DNA of 64,000 nt from Mycolicibacterium komanii. GTDB taxonomy: Bacteria > Actinomycetota > Actinomycetes > Mycobacteriales > Mycobacteriaceae. Below are positions 8,988 through 19,881 of this stretch, one piece after another. How positions within the stretch are numbered: position 1 is the first letter of the stretch; every line of letters begins with the position of its first letter. Made by a program: the position numbers and the translations under genes. Below the pieces are notes generated by a model. That model saw only the letters and a list, made by a program, of their open reading frames with translations, was not told the origin of the DNA and made no database searches. The stretch lies in contig NZ_CVTA01000063.1 in assembly GCF_001050035.1 (NCBI RefSeq), positions 189,983 through 253,982 of the forward strand, in the 5' to 3' direction.

Positions 8988-9069
8988 CGGTCCTCCAGTC
9001 GATGGCGGGTGGTGGGACAGCGATTCGACGGTAGGTCTTGCGACCGGCCAAGAGGAATAGGGTGTTTCC

Positions 9070-11862
9070 CTATGCGTGGTCCCCGGTACGTGGCCCGCTC
9101 GGTCGCCCGACGTGTCGACCCAGCTCGGCTCGCGATTTGATCCCCAGCTTGCGGTAGATGCGCGCGAGGTTGGCCTCGACGGTCTTCGGGCTGATGTACA
9201 GCTGCGCCGCTACGTCACGGTTCTTCATACCGGATGCGACGAGCTCCGCGACCCGCTGCTCGGAGGGCGTCAGCTCACCGGTGCGTTGCGGCCCGACATT
9301 CGCACGCGACAGCTCGGCACGGGCCCGCGCCGCCCACAGCGGGATGTTGAGCCGTTCGAAGAGTTCCAAAGCCTCCTGGAGGTGCGTCGAGGCCGATTCC
9401 TTCTTGCGCTGGCGGCGTTCGATCTGGCCGAGGATCAACAGCGTTCGTCCCCGCTCGAAGGGCATCGGCAGCTCCCGGTGTAACGCGAGCGCCCGCTGCG
9501 CCGCCTCGCGAGCGCCGTCGAGGTCGCCGAGCGCCTCGAGCAGCATCGCGCGTGACCGCGCGCCCACCGCGAGCATCCATTCCCGGTTCACCCTGCGACC
9601 GTTGTTCTCCAGCGCCGCGGTCAGCCGTTCGGCGTCGGCGCGGCGGTCCAGATGTATCAGTGCCTCGATCGCATCCGGCAGATAGCCGGCATTGGGCAGC
9701 TCGGTCGGCGTGCGGTCGGGGTCGAACTCCGAGAGCATCGGCTGGAGCGCGGCCGCGGCGGCCTCGTAGTTGCCGAGCGACACCTCGAGGAACGCGAGGG
9801 TGGCCCTGACCCGTTCGGCCATGCGGAATGTGCCGGTGGCCCTTGCACATTCGAGCGCATCCTCGATCGCCTGGCGGGCGGCCTCCTCCTGCCCGGCGAA
9901 CGCGGTCAGCTGCGCCCGCAGGCTCTGGGTCAGGAACATCGCGGTGTTGCCGCCCAACTGGCGGGCCTTGTCGAGGGCATCTTCGGCGACCAGGTTGGCC
10001 GTGACGAAGTCACCGCGTGCGATCGCGTTCGTCACCACGTGCTGGGAGACGAACACGTGCTCGCCCTCCTCGCCCTTCTCCAGGCACCGCGCGCGGATCT
10101 TCTCCACGACCCCGCGCGCGTCGTCGAGCCTGCCGGTCCACTCCAGCAGCAGGGCGTGCTGCATGGTGGGCCGGAACACCAACGGTGCGTACGCCTCGGA
10201 ATCCTCCAGTCGTAGCGCTCGCTGCAACGTCTCCTCGTCGTAGCCCTGCCCGGCGGCGAACCGCAGGATGACCAGCATGCCGAGCGACATGCTGAGCAGG
10301 TGCGGGTGGTCGAGGCGCTCGGCGCTCGCGACGGCCTCCGCCGCGGTCTCGAGCCCCTGCTGCAGTTGGTTGGCGTGAAACAGCGTGTAGGCCAACGTGA
10401 TCAGGATCTGTACGCGCAACGCATGGTTGTCGTGCACCTCGTCGAGCGCCTCACGCAACAGCCGCGCGCTCTCGATGAAGCCCGCCCCGTACAGCCGCAC
10501 CACCGCCAGCCTGCTCAGTGCCTCCGCGCGCAGCGCCCCCGGCGGCAGCTGCTCGATGGCCTCCTCCAGCACCGCCGCCGCCCGCTCCTGATCGCCGGCG
10601 TCGAAATGGTGCAGCGCCGAACGCAATCGCCGTTCCGCGGTGTCGCCACCGAGGCCGACCGCGAGGTCCACCAGTTCGGCGGCGGCGGCGGGCGCGCCAC
10701 GCACCCGCGCCGATTCCGCCGCCGTGTCGAGCGCCGCAAGGGTGACCTCGTCGCCCCTGGTGGTGGCCAGCGCCAGATGCCGGGCGCGCAGCTCGGGTTC
10801 GTCGACGATCTCGGCGAGCCGGCGGTGCATCGCGCGGCGGCGGCCGGGGGACGCCTGAGAATAGACGCCGCTGGCCAACAGCGGATGGGAGAACCGGATC
10901 CGGTTGCCGTCGATCGCGATGATGCCCGTGCTCTCGGCGATCTCGAGGAGCTCGACCAGCCGGTCCTCGTCGCCCGTCGTCGCGTTCGCCACCACCTCGA
11001 CCGTCGGCACGGCAAGGCACGATGCGGCCAGCAGCGCGTCGTGGACGTCGGGGTCCAGACTGCCCAACCGGGTTCGCACCACATCGGTCAGGGTCCGAGG
11101 CAGCGAGGCGTCGATTCCCGGTGCTTTCTCGTCTAGCGAGCGCGCCAATTCGATGGCGTAGAACGGGTTTCCGCCCGAAACCTGGTGGATACGGCCGATG
11201 GTGGGACGCGAGAACGGCCGTCGCAGCCGCGCGGATACGGCGCGATGCAGATCTTGAACGTTCAACGGGCTCAACCGGATTCGGCGAACAGCATCAGGCC
11301 GGGACAACTCGAGCCAGTCATCGCCCGCCCCGTCGCCGGCCTCGGCGCGGAGGCTGGCCAGCACCCCGATGCGACCGGTGAGCCGCCGCACCGCGAACGC
11401 GATGACATGCCTGCTCGACGGGTCGAGCCACTGCAAGTCGTCGATGGCCAGCAGTACGGGACGGTCTTCGCTGAGCCGCTCGACTACCGAGAGGAACGCA
11501 GCGGCCACCGCGCGCTGGTCGGTCACCGCATCGTTGTCCGCCCGCAAAAGCACCTGGTCCACTGCGAGAAGTTGCGGCGTCGGCAGGTCGGCCCACATGC
11601 GCGGCTCGGCCTCCTCGAGCAGGTCGGCCAGCGCGGTGTAGGCGAGCACGGACTCTGCCGCCGCCGGCCGCGTCGAGAGCACATGGAAACCACACTGCTG
11701 GGCCTGCTCGACGACGGAGAGCCACAGTGTCGTCTTGCCGATTCCGGCTTCCCCGTCGATCAGTAACGCCGAGGGGCCGAGCGCCATCGAGTCCAGGAAG
11801 GCGGCGATGGCGCGCTGATGTGTCGACTGGCCGATCACAGTGTGTCCCGTGTCCCCTGGCAC
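9070..11862 (-). CDS. LAL-type LuxR family transcriptional regulator (first of a tandem pair)
   Basis: A 930-residue regulator of the MalT/LAL class. It has an N-terminal AAA-type ATPase with Walker A GEAGIGKTT (37-45) and a Walker B-like VLLAIDDLQWLD, a long central region of TPR-like helical repeats (about 330-850), and a C-terminal LuxR helix-turn-helix beginning LTPSEQRVAELVASG and including ISPKTVEANLARIYRKLG. Such proteins activate transcription after binding an inducer and ATP; the inducer is unknown. The downstream paralogue in the same orientation shares architecture and much sequence. The start is a GTG; 40 bases separate the two genes, so co-transcription is likely. Confidence 0.9.
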   Translation of the reverse strand: MPGDTGHTVIGQSTHQRAIAAFLDSMALGPSALLIDGEAGIGKTTLWLSVVEQAQQCGFHVLSTRPAAAESVLAYTALADLLEEAEPRMWADLPTPQLLAVDQVLLRADNDAVTDQRAVAAAFLSVVERLSEDRPVLLAIDDLQWLDPSSRHVIAFAVRRLTGRIGVLASLRAEAGDGAGDDWLELSRPDAVRRIRLSPLNVQDLHRAVSARLRRPFSRPTIGRIHQVSGGNPFYAIELARSLDEKAPGIDASLPRTLTDVVRTRLGSLDPDVHDALLAASCLAVPTVEVVANATTGDEDRLVELLEIAESTGIIAIDGNRIRFSHPLLASGVYSQASPGRRRAMHRRLAEIVDEPELRARHLALATTRGDEVTLAALDTAAESARVRGAPAAAAELVDLAVGLGGDTAERRLRSALHHFDAGDQERAAAVLEEAIEQLPPGALRAEALSRLAVVRLYGAGFIESARLLREALDEVHDNHALRVQILITLAYTLFHANQLQQGLETAAEAVASAERLDHPHLLSMSLGMLVILRFAAGQGYDEETLQRALRLEDSEAYAPLVFRPTMQHALLLEWTGRLDDARGVVEKIRARCLEKGEEGEHVFVSQHVVTNAIARGDFVTANLVAEDALDKARQLGGNTAMFLTQSLRAQLTAFAGQEEAARQAIEDALECARATGTFRMAERVRATLAFLEVSLGNYEAAAAALQPMLSEFDPDRTPTELPNAGYLPDAIEALIHLDRRADAERLTAALENNGRRVNREWMLAVGARSRAMLLEALGDLDGAREAAQRALALHRELPMPFERGRTLLILGQIERRQRKKESASTHLQEALELFERLNIPLWAARARAELSRANVGPQRTGELTPSEQRVAELVASGMKNRDVAAQLYISPKTVEANLARIYRKLGIKSRAELGRHVGRPSGPRTGDHA

Positions 11863-11902
11863 CTATTCACAATTGCAGCTGAGTCGTAAACGGTCGACCC
11901 GT

Positions 11903-14638
11903 CTATACCCCTTGGCCGCCCGGCTGACCCATCACGCGGGTCAGCTCGGCGCGGGAATGGATGCCGAGCTTGCGGTACACCCGCGCGAGCGTGGCCTCGA
12001 CGGTCTTTGCGCTGAGAAGCAGTTCGCCCGCCACGTCGCGATTCGTCAGGCCGGCGGCCGCGAGCTCCGCGATGCGCAGTTCGGCCGTGGTCAGGGCGGC
12101 CGGCGCCGACGTGGCAGACCGGAGCTCGTCGCGCGAGGTCCTGGCGCGCTCCGCCCACACCGGGGTGCCCAGGGCCTCGAAGGTGGCCAGCGCCTCATTC
12201 AGGGTCGCCGCGGCGTCCGGCTCGCGCAGCCGGGCCTGCAGCTGTCCCAGCAGCAGCTGGGTCCGTGCGCGTTCGAACGGCATCGCCAACCGTGCGTGGT
12301 CGTCCAACGCGCGGCGCGTGCAGCCGAGGGCCTCGCGGAGATCGCCCGCGGCGGCGTGCAGCATCGCTCGGCAGCGGCCGCCGACCGCCAGCATCCAGGC
12401 CCGGTCGACGCGACGACCGTTGCGTTCCAACGCGGCGACCAGCGGTTCGGCCTCGGTCGCACGGCCCAGCTCGACGAGCGCCTCGACCGCGTCCGGCACG
12501 AACGCCGCGGCCTGGATCTCGGTGCAGTCCGGCGAGAGCCGCGACACCAGCGGTTGGAGGAAATCCATCGCCACGCTGTGATTTCCGAGCGAGACCTCCA
12601 GGAAGCCGAGCGCCGTGAGCGCCCAATCCTCGTGCCACGCGGTGCCGCTGCGCCGGCAGGCGTCGATCGCGTCCGCAGCGGCCAACCGGGCCCGGTTCTC
12701 TGCGCCGTCGTATGCGGCCAGCCAGGCCTGCAGCACCAGGTTCAGCATTGCCGGGAACTCGCCGCCGAGTTGCCGTGCCAGGTCGGCGATTTCGCGGCCC
12801 ACTCGGTTGGCCTCGGCGAGGTCGGCACGCCAGATCCGGGTCAACGCGACGTAGAAGTCGACGAAGACCACTTCTCCTTCCGCACCCCTGTCGGTGCAGC
12901 GACGCGAGATCTCCTTCATGCGCTCGTACGCGGTGTCGAGGTCCCCGATGCAGGCGAGCATCAGCGCGTGTTCGACGCTGGGCCGCAACATGATCGGGGT
13001 GAAGGACTCGGTATCCTCGAGTTCGAGCGCGCGGCGCATGTTCTCCTCGTCCAACCCGCCGCCGAGAAAGAACTGCATTGTCGCCAGTACCCCGAGGGCC
13101 AGGCTGAGCAGGCCGGGGATGCCGAGCTGTTCGGCGCATGCGACGGACTCTTCGGCGCGCCGACGGCCGGCGGCCGGGTCACCGGTCATGAACAACCCGT
13201 ACGCAAGCGTGGTGAGCATGATCGCCTTCGGCGGGCCGTCGGGATCGTCCTCGTCGAGCGCGGTCGCCAGCAGGTCCACCGCTTCGGTGTAACCGTCGTC
13301 GATGAAACGCACCACCGCCAGCATGTGTCGCGCTTCAGCGCGCACCGGTCCCGGTGCAAGATCGGCGACGACGCCCTCCAGCAGGGCGCGGGCTCTCGGC
13401 GGATCTCCGCCGTCAAAGCAGTACGCCGCCAACCGCATCCGCCGTTCGGGGGTGGCGCCGCCGAGCGAGATGGCGAGGTCGATCAGCTCAGCGGCTGCGG
13501 CGGGGGCGCCGCGCGCATGGGCGGTCGCGGCCGCTCGCTCGAGCGCCGCCACCGTCTCCCGGTGATCGGCTGCGTCTTCGGTGGTCGCGGCGAGGGCGAG
13601 ATGGCGGGCCTGCAGCTCGGGCTCGTCGACGACCGCGGCGAGCTTGTTGTGCATACGTCTGCGTTCGTCGGCGGAGACGCCCGTGTACACACCGGTGGCC
13701 AACAGGGGATGCGAAAAGCGGATCCGGTTGCCGTCGATGAGGACGACGCCGTACTGCTCGGCCGCCTCGAGCAGTTCGACCGCGTGCTCGTGCTCGGCGT
13801 CGATCGCGGCGGCCACCAGGTCGACGGTCGGGTCGGCGGCGGAGGCGGCGGCCAGCAGTGCGCGCATGGTCTCGGCGGTCAGCCCGCTCAGCCGCGCTTC
13901 GACCACCGCGGCCAGGGTGTTCGGCAGCGGACCGTCGGCTTTGTCATCGGCGACCTTGGCCAGTTCTATTGCGTAGAAAGGGTTCCCACCCGAGATCTGG
14001 TAGATGCGGGTCATCTTCGTCCGCGACAGCGGGCGCTCGAGGTGCTGGGTGACGACGGCCTGCAGCGCACGGGACGTCAACGGTCGCAGGGAAATTCGCT
14101 GGGTGGCGTCAGGGCGCCGCAGCTGTAACCAGGCGTCGTCGGCGGTTTCGCCGTCGGTGCGCAGCGTGCCGAGCACGCCGACCGGCCCGGAGAGTCGGCG
14201 TGCCGTGTACGACAACACGTGCGAGCTGGACGGGTCGACCCACTGCACGTCGTCGACGGCCAGCACGAGCGGTTGTCGAGCGGCCAGTTTCTCGACGATC
14301 GACAGGAACGCCGCCGCGACGGCGCGCTGGTCAGTAGGCGCGCCGTCGGTGCGGTCGGCACGCCGAATCCGTTCGACGGCGCCGCGCTGGGCGGCCGGTA
14401 GGTCACCGAACTCGGCGGTATCGACGTCGGCGAGCAGCGCGGTCAACGTGGCGTAGGCCAGCACCGACTGGGCGTCGGCGTTGCGAGCCGACAGCACGCG
14501 GAAGCCGCGTCGCTCGGCGCGTTCGAGCGCCGCCTGCCACAGCGTGGTTTTGCCGATGCCGGCCTCGCCCTCGATCAGCAAGGCCGAGGGCGACTGCGAT
14601 GCGGAGTCGAGGAAGTCCGCTACCGCCTTCTCCTCCAC
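11903..14638 (-). CDS. LAL-type LuxR family transcriptional regulator (second of a tandem pair)
   Basis: A 911-residue paralogue of the gene at 9070-11862, with Walker A GEAGIGKTT (24-32), Walker B-like LVLAVDDVQWVD, a TPR-rich middle and a LuxR HTH with LSAKTVEATLARVYRKLG near the C-terminus. The only standard start before an in-frame stop is GTG at 14638, leaving the N-terminus about 13 residues shorter than in its neighbour. The untranslated codons before it (LAERP) still resemble the neighbour's start region, so a non-standard start is possible. It lies 37 bases downstream of fumC on the same strand. Confidence 0.9.
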   Translation of the reverse strand: MEEKAVADFLDSASQSPSALLIEGEAGIGKTTLWQAALERAERRGFRVLSARNADAQSVLAYATLTALLADVDTAEFGDLPAAQRGAVERIRRADRTDGAPTDQRAVAAAFLSIVEKLAARQPLVLAVDDVQWVDPSSSHVLSYTARRLSGPVGVLGTLRTDGETADDAWLQLRRPDATQRISLRPLTSRALQAVVTQHLERPLSRTKMTRIYQISGGNPFYAIELAKVADDKADGPLPNTLAAVVEARLSGLTAETMRALLAAASAADPTVDLVAAAIDAEHEHAVELLEAAEQYGVVLIDGNRIRFSHPLLATGVYTGVSADERRRMHNKLAAVVDEPELQARHLALAATTEDAADHRETVAALERAAATAHARGAPAAAAELIDLAISLGGATPERRMRLAAYCFDGGDPPRARALLEGVVADLAPGPVRAEARHMLAVVRFIDDGYTEAVDLLATALDEDDPDGPPKAIMLTTLAYGLFMTGDPAAGRRRAEESVACAEQLGIPGLLSLALGVLATMQFFLGGGLDEENMRRALELEDTESFTPIMLRPSVEHALMLACIGDLDTAYERMKEISRRCTDRGAEGEVVFVDFYVALTRIWRADLAEANRVGREIADLARQLGGEFPAMLNLVLQAWLAAYDGAENRARLAAADAIDACRRSGTAWHEDWALTALGFLEVSLGNHSVAMDFLQPLVSRLSPDCTEIQAAAFVPDAVEALVELGRATEAEPLVAALERNGRRVDRAWMLAVGGRCRAMLHAAAGDLREALGCTRRALDDHARLAMPFERARTQLLLGQLQARLREPDAAATLNEALATFEALGTPVWAERARTSRDELRSATSAPAALTTAELRIAELAAAGLTNRDVAGELLLSAKTVEATLARVYRKLGIHSRAELTRVMGQPGGQGV

Positions 14639-14675
14639 CGGGCGCTCGGCCAGCGATGACGGAGAACGGAATTGC

Positions 14676-16100
14676 TTAGCGCTCGTCGTCTTTCACCTTG
14701 GCCATCGCCAACACGTCGAGGCGCTTATCCAGTTCCTCCTCGGACAGCTTGTCGCCGATCAGGCCTCGATCGATGACGGTCTGACGAATGGTCTTCTTCT
14801 CCTTGAGCGCCTGCTTGGCGACCGCGGCGGCCTCCTCGTAGCCGATCGCGGAGTTGAGCGGTGTGACGATCGAGGGTGACGACTCGGCCAGCTCGCGAAG
14901 CCGGTCCTCGTTGGCCACCAGGCCGTCGATGCACCGCTCGGCGAACAACTTCGAGGAGTTCGTCAGGATCTTGAACGACTCGAGGATGTTGCGGGCCATC
15001 ATCGGGATGTAGACGTTCAGCTCGAACGCGCCGTTGCCGCCGCCCCACGCGATGGCGGCGTCGTTGCCGATCACCTGCGCGGCCACCTGCGTGACCGCCT
15101 CGGGGATCACCGGATTCACCTTGCCCGGCATGATCGAGCTTCCCGGCTGCAGATCCGGCAGCTGCAGCTCGCCGAGCCCGGTCAGCGGTCCCGAGCCCAT
15201 CCACCGGATGTCGTTGGCGATTTTGGTCAGCGATACGGCGATCGTGCGCAGCGCACCCGAGGCTTCGACCAAACCGTCGCGGGCTGCTTGGGCCTCGAAA
15301 TGGTTGGCGGCTACCTGCAATTCGGCCAGTCCCGTCTGCTCGCGCAGCACGGCGACGACACGCTCGTCGAAGTCGTCGGGCGCGTTGAGCCCGGTGCCCA
15401 CCGCGGTGCCGCCGATGGCCAGTTCACCGAGCCGGGGGAGCGTGGCCTTCACTCGCTCGATGCCGGCCTCCACCTGGCGGGCATAGCCGCTGAACTCCTG
15501 GCCCAGCGTCACCGGAACGGCGTCCATAAGGTGGGTGCGCCCGGACTTCACCACGGTGCGCCACTGCCGCGCCTTGGACGTCAGCGATTCGTGGAGCACC
15601 TCGAGCGCGGGGATCAGGTGGCGCACAGCGGCTTCCGTCGCGGCGATGTGCGTCGCGGTGGGGAAGGTGTCATTCGACGACTGCGACATGTTGACGTCGT
15701 CGTTGGGGTGCACGGTCACGCCGTTGCGCGCCGCGATGCCGGCGATCACCTCGTTGGTGTTCATGTTCGAGCTGGTGCCCGAACCGGTCTGGAACACGTC
15801 GATAGGAAACTGGTCGTCGTGCAGGCCGTCGGCGATCTCACCGGCCGCGGCGATGATCGCATCGGCCTTGTCCGGCGCGAGCAGGCCGAGGTCCTTGTTG
15901 ACCTGCGCGCAGGCGCCCTTCAACAGGCCGAGGGCCCGGATCTGGGTGCGCTCGAGCCCGCGGCCGGAGATCGGGAAGTTCTCGACCGCGCGCTGGGTCT
16001 GCGCGCGCCACAGCGCATTGACCGGCACCCGGACCTCGCCCATGGTGTCGTGCTCGATGCGGTACTCGGTCTCGGTTGCGCTGTCTGACTCGACGCTCAT
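14676..16100 (-). CDS. fumC: Fumarate hydratase, class II
   Basis: Cytosolic TCA-cycle enzyme converting fumarate to malate; class II, without an iron-sulfur cluster. The 474-residue product shows the superfamily signature [12 protein letters not shown] (320-331), the substrate segments [14 protein letters not shown] (105-118) and [14 protein letters not shown] (131-144), and [17 protein letters not shown]. It corresponds to M. tuberculosis Rv1098c and lies 23 bases downstream of glpX, so the two are probably one operon, as in that species. Confidence 0.96.
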   Translation of the reverse strand: MSVESDSATETEYRIEHDTMGEVRVPVNALWRAQTQRAVENFPISGRGLERTQIRALGLLKGACAQVNKDLGLLAPDKADAIIAAAGEIADGLHDDQFPIDVFQTGSGTSSNMNTNEVIAGIAARNGVTVHPNDDVNMSQSSNDTFPTATHIAATEAAVRHLIPALEVLHESLTSKARQWRTVVKSGRTHLMDAVPVTLGQEFSGYARQVEAGIERVKATLPRLGELAIGGTAVGTGLNAPDDFDERVVAVLREQTGLAELQVAANHFEAQAARDGLVEASGALRTIAVSLTKIANDIRWMGSGPLTGLGELQLPDLQPGSSIMPGKVNPVIPEAVTQVAAQVIGNDAAIAWGGGNGAFELNVYIPMMARNILESFKILTNSSKLFAERCIDGLVANEDRLRELAESSPSIVTPLNSAIGYEEAAAVAKQALKEKKTIRQTVIDRGLIGDKLSEEELDKRLDVLAMAKVKDDER

Positions 16101-16123
16101 GAATGTCCTTACTTGTCAGTGAT

Positions 16124-17152
16124 TTACGGCAGCGGGTAGACGGCGTTGCTGTCGCCGGTGAAGTCGATCGCGGAGTACTCGCTGAGCTTGGACAGGCGGT
16201 GGTACGCCTCGATCATTCGCACGGTGCCCGACTTGGACCGCATGACGATCGACTGCGTGGTGCAGCCGCCGCTGTAGAAGTGCACACCCTTGAGCAGGTC
16301 ACCGTCGGTGACGCCGGTCGCGCAGAAGAAGACGTTGTCGCCGGAGACCAGATCCTCGGTCGTCAGCACGCGGTCCAGGTCGTAGCCGCGGTCGAGGGCC
16401 TTCTGGCGCTCCTCGTCGTCCTTGGGCGCCAACTGGCCCTGGATGGCGCCGCCCATGCAGCGGATCGCGGCCGCGGCGATGATGCCCTCGGGCGTCCCGC
16501 CGATCCCGGCCAGCATGTCGGTGCTGGTGTTCGGGCGGCAGGCCGAGATCGCGCCCGCGACGTCGCCGTCGGTGATCAGCCGGCACCGCGCCCCCGCCTC
16601 GCGCACGTCGGCGATCAACTGCTGGTGGCGGGGCCGGTCAAGGATGCAGACCGTCAGATCGGAGACCGACACGTTCTTGGCCTTGGCCACCCGGCGGATG
16701 TTCTCCCCGATCGGGGCGGTGATGTCGATCGCGTCGACCGCCTCCGGTCCGACGGCGATCTTGCTCATGTAGAACACCGCGGAGGGGTCGAACATGGTCC
16801 CGCGCTCGGAGACCGCGAGCACCGAGATGGCGTTGGACAGGCCTTTGCTCATCAGCGTGGTGCCGTCGATCGGGTCGACGGCGAAATCGCACTCCGGGCC
16901 GTCGCCGTTGCCGACCTCTTCGCCGTTGTAGAGCATCGGCGCGTTGTCCTTCTCGCCCTCGCCGATCACCACAACGCCGCGCATGGACACCGAATTCACC
17001 AGCTCACGCATGGCGTCGACGGCCGCACCGTCGCCGCCCTCCTTGTCGCCGCGGCCGACCCAGCGGCCCGCGGCCATGGCGCCTGCCTCGGTGACTCGGA
17101 CGAGCTCGAGCGCGAGATTTCGATCTGGGGCTTCACCACGGGTCGGACTCAT
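16124..17152 (-). CDS. glpX: Fructose-1,6-bisphosphatase, class II (GlpX)
   Basis: Gluconeogenic phosphatase producing fructose 6-phosphate; in mycobacteria GlpX is the main FBPase and is needed for growth on lipid carbon. The 342-residue protein carries the metal-binding [11 protein letters not shown] and [13 protein letters not shown] segments and [13 protein letters not shown]. The start is placed at ATG 17152 ([20 protein letters not shown]), because the upstream open stretch has no family similarity and runs into the divergent gene. It is upstream of fumC and 54 bases from the divergent DUF4245 gene. Confidence 0.95.
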   Translation of the reverse strand: MSPTRGEAPDRNLALELVRVTEAGAMAAGRWVGRGDKEGGDGAAVDAMRELVNSVSMRGVVVIGEGEKDNAPMLYNGEEVGNGDGPECDFAVDPIDGTTLMSKGLSNAISVLAVSERGTMFDPSAVFYMSKIAVGPEAVDAIDITAPIGENIRRVAKAKNVSVSDLTVCILDRPRHQQLIADVREAGARCRLITDGDVAGAISACRPNTSTDMLAGIGGTPEGIIAAAAIRCMGGAIQGQLAPKDDEERQKALDRGYDLDRVLTTEDLVSGDNVFFCATGVTDGDLLKGVHFYSGGCTTQSIVMRSKSGTVRMIEAYHRLSKLSEYSAIDFTGDSNAVYPLP

Positions 17153-17206
17153 GGCCCAGATTGTCCCATTAGCCGGTCCGCGTTCGGGAGCTGGGATACT
17201 GGCAGC

Positions 17207-17878
17207 GTGACCACGCAACCGGCTCCTGCGCCACGCCGGCCGAATGTCGCCGGCCGACCGGCTCCGCCCGCCAAGTCGCGGCTGCTGCATGACGGCCGGG
17301 ACATGTTCTGGTCGATGGCGCCGCTGGTCGTGGCCTGCATCGTGCTGGCGGGGATGCTCGGGATGTGCTCGTTTCAGGCCGGCGGACCCGGCCAGGGCCC
17401 GGTCCCGTCGTACGACGCACCCGCGGCCTTGCGTGCCGACGCAGCAGCGCTGAAGATCCCCATCCGGATCCCGGCGCTGCCGGACGGTTGGCAGTCGAAC
17501 TCGGGCAGCCGCGGCGGCATCGAGGCCGGACGCACCGATCCCGCCACGGGCCAGCCACAGCGCGCCGTCAGCTCCACCGTCGGGTATCTCGCCCCGAGCG
17601 GGCTTTACGTCAGCCTGACCCAGAGCAATGCCGACGAGGAGAAGCTGGTCGGATCGCTGGACTCGGACGTCGTGCCCACCGGGGTGCAGGACGTCGACGG
17701 GGTCAAGTGGGTGGTCTACGAGGGCAGCGACCGCGACGGCAAGCCCGCCGAACCGGTGTGGACGGCGCGGCTGACGGGTCCCACCGGCCCCGCGCAGATT
17801 GCGCTGACCGGCGCCGCGAACGCCGGCGACTTTCGTACGCTGGCGGCGGCGACGCAGACCGCGGCGCCCCTGCCGTAG
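17207..17878 (+). CDS. DUF4245 domain membrane-anchored protein (Rv1100-like)
   Basis: A 223-residue protein with a Pro-rich cytoplasmic N-terminus, one transmembrane helix (about residues 42-60, [19 protein letters not shown]) and an extracytoplasmic DUF4245 domain. Its place opposite glpX matches Rv1100 of M. tuberculosis. Function unknown. The GTG start at 17207 is 6 nt after GATACT (17195-17200), consistent with a leaderless transcript. The dienelactone hydrolase-like gene follows after 14 bases. Confidence 0.85.
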   Translation: MTTQPAPAPRRPNVAGRPAPPAKSRLLHDGRDMFWSMAPLVVACIVLAGMLGMCSFQAGGPGQGPVPSYDAPAALRADAAALKIPIRIPALPDGWQSNSGSRGGIEAGRTDPATGQPQRAVSSTVGYLAPSGLYVSLTQSNADEEKLVGSLDSDVVPTGVQDVDGVKWVVYEGSDRDGKPAEPVWTARLTGPTGPAQIALTGAANAGDFRTLAAATQTAAPLP

Positions 17879-17892
17879 ACCACGGGGAGACC

Positions 17893-18702
17893 ATGACCGC
17901 CGCCGATGCCGCTCCGGAAGCCGACCTCACCGGATGGGCCGTCGCGCCCTTCACCGCCGCCGGCTACACCCACGACGTCTATCGCAGGGGCGAAGGACCC
18001 GGAGTCGTGCTCATCCCCGAGATGCCCGGTGCCCATCCCGGGGTGCTGGCCCTCGGCAATCACCTCGTCGACGCGGGGTTCACCGTCGCCATCCCCTCGC
18101 TGTTCGGCACACCGGGCGCGCCGCCGATGCGGCCGGGCATGGTGCCGGTCATGCTGCGCGGATGCGTGGCCAAGGAGTTCGCCGCGTTCGCCACCAACGC
18201 CGACCGTCCCGTCGCGCACTTCCTGCGCGCGCTGGCCCGCGATCTCAACGAGCAGACGCCCGGCAGAGGCGTCGGCGTCATCGGGCAGTGCTTCACCGGT
18301 GGCTTCGCGTTGGCCGCGGCGGTCGACGACAGCGTGCTCGCCCCGGTGCTGAGCCAACCGTCGCTGCCGTTGCCGCTGACGCCGAAGCAGCGCCGCGACC
18401 CCGGACTGTCCGAGGCGGAGCTGAAGGTCATCGAGCGCCGCGCCGCCGACGAGGGATTGTGCGCGCTGGGATTGCGCTTCAGCGGCGACCGGTTGGTGCC
18501 CTCGGAGCGCTTCAAGACGCTCAAGGAGCGGCTCGGCGACGCGTTCGAGGTGATCGAGATCGACTCGAGCAAGGGCAACGAGCACGGATTCGGTCCGACG
18601 GCGCATTCGGTGCTGACGCTGGAACTGCGCCACCGGGAAGGGCATCCGACCGACGCGGCGCTCAAGCGCGTCGTCGCGTTCCTCAGGGAGCGACTGGTTT
18701 AG
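17893..18702 (+). CDS. Dienelactone hydrolase family protein
   Basis: A 269-residue alpha/beta hydrolase in which the nucleophile elbow is GQCFTGG, with Cys in place of Ser as in dienelactone hydrolases; NEHGF late in the protein supplies the likely catalytic His. The natural substrate is unknown (ester or lactone). The ATG at 17893 follows GGGGAGACC. It lies 14 bases after the DUF4245 gene, and its last 20 bases overlap the convergent permease gene. Confidence 0.85.
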   Translation: MTAADAAPEADLTGWAVAPFTAAGYTHDVYRRGEGPGVVLIPEMPGAHPGVLALGNHLVDAGFTVAIPSLFGTPGAPPMRPGMVPVMLRGCVAKEFAAFATNADRPVAHFLRALARDLNEQTPGRGVGVIGQCFTGGFALAAAVDDSVLAPVLSQPSLPLPLTPKQRRDPGLSEAELKVIERRAADEGLCALGLRFSGDRLVPSERFKTLKERLGDAFEVIEIDSSKGNEHGFGPTAHSVLTLELRHREGHPTDAALKRVVAFLRERLV

Positions 18703-19870
18703 GTTTCGGGTCGGCCTTCGATTCACCCCGAGCCTCTTTGATGCGACGGCCCAACCACCACAACGGGTTTCGGCGCTTGGGTTTCTCGTCGTCGCTGTCG
18801 GGCCGCCGCATCGGCACGCCCTTGTACTCCTCGAGATAGACGCTGATCGTCGTGACGATGACGATCATCAGCACGGGGCCGATCACGATGCCCCACGCGC
18901 CGAACATGCTGATGCCTGCGAACACGGCGAGCAGCATGAGTGCGGCGTCCAACCGCGCCTCGCGCGGCACCAGGATGGGGCGCAGGAAATTGTCGATGTT
19001 GGTCACCACGATCAGGTGGAACAGGACCACGAAGACGCCGCCGAAGACGTTGCCGAACAGGATCATTCCGATACCGAACGGGATCGTCACGATGCCGCTG
19101 CCGAGCGGGATGACCGACAGCGCCGACAGCAGCACGGCGAACAGGAAGAAGCCCTGATGGAAACCCGCGAGGTAGATCGACGCGGCACCCGCGACGCCCT
19201 GGCACACCGCGATGACGAACTGGCCCATCACGGTGCCCTTCACCATTGCGCCCATCTTCGCCATGTAGACGTCGGTGATCTCCTCGCCGAGCGGGTTGAG
19301 TTGGCGGATCATCGCCACCACCCGGTCCCGGTTCGTCAGCAGCGACACGAACACGTACACGAACAGAATCGCGGCGGTGATCCCCCCGAACAGGCCGCCC
19401 GCCGCGCCCTGCAACAGGCCGAGCAGCCACTGGCCGGCCTCTTGGGCAACCCGCGCCATCGCACTGCGCAGCGATTCCGGGGTGACCGTCGTGTCGATGT
19501 AGGGCACGCGGCGCAGCAGGTCGTTGACGAATTGCAGCGTCCGGTCCCCGAGCGCGGACAGGTCGGTCCGGCTGACCCACTCGGCCACCCGCTCGACCAT
19601 GGTCGTGATCTGGACGACGGCGAGCGTCACGAACAGGCTCAGCGGGACGATCACCGCCGCGAACGCCACGAGCAGGGTCAGCGTCACCGACAGTCCGTTG
19701 CCCATCCGCCCGTTGAGCCGCGCGTACAACGGTGAGAACAGGTAGGCGGCCACCGCGGCCACCACGATGAGGATGAAGTACCCGCGCAGGAAGTAGGCGC
19801 CGAACGCGATCGCGACCACCGTCGCGACGGCCAGCGCGCGGCGTTGAGACAGCGAGAACTCGGTACTCAT
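18683..19870 (-). CDS. perM: AI-2E family permease-like protein, PerM homologue
   Basis: A 395-residue polytopic membrane protein with hydrophobic segments clustered at about 10-80 and 150-350, the pattern of the PerM/AI-2E exporter-like family, and a charged C-terminal tail of about 50 residues. The position after glpX/DUF4245 matches Rv1101c, described in M. tuberculosis as PerM, a protein required for persistence and cell division. The start is placed at ATG 19870 (MSTEFSLSQRRALAVA), since upstream codons lack family character. The 3' end overlaps the convergent hydrolase gene by 20 bases. Confidence 0.88.
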   Translation of the reverse strand: MSTEFSLSQRRALAVATVVAIAFGAYFLRGYFILIVVAAVAAYLFSPLYARLNGRMGNGLSVTLTLLVAFAAVIVPLSLFVTLAVVQITTMVERVAEWVSRTDLSALGDRTLQFVNDLLRRVPYIDTTVTPESLRSAMARVAQEAGQWLLGLLQGAAGGLFGGITAAILFVYVFVSLLTNRDRVVAMIRQLNPLGEEITDVYMAKMGAMVKGTVMGQFVIAVCQGVAGAASIYLAGFHQGFFLFAVLLSALSVIPLGSGIVTIPFGIGMILFGNVFGGVFVVLFHLIVVTNIDNFLRPILVPREARLDAALMLLAVFAGISMFGAWGIVIGPVLMIVIVTTISVYLEEYKGVPMRRPDSDDEKPKRRNPLWWLGRRIKEARGESKADPKPKPVAP

Positions 19871-19881
19871 TGCCGCTATGT

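Noticed and set aside
10300..11136. Open frame antisense to the first LAL regulator
   Set aside because: Shadow of the regulator; no independent motifs.
15288..16088. Long open frame antisense to fumC
   Set aside because: Product is rich in Arg, Gly, Val and His with no domain; typical shadow of GC-rich coding sequence.
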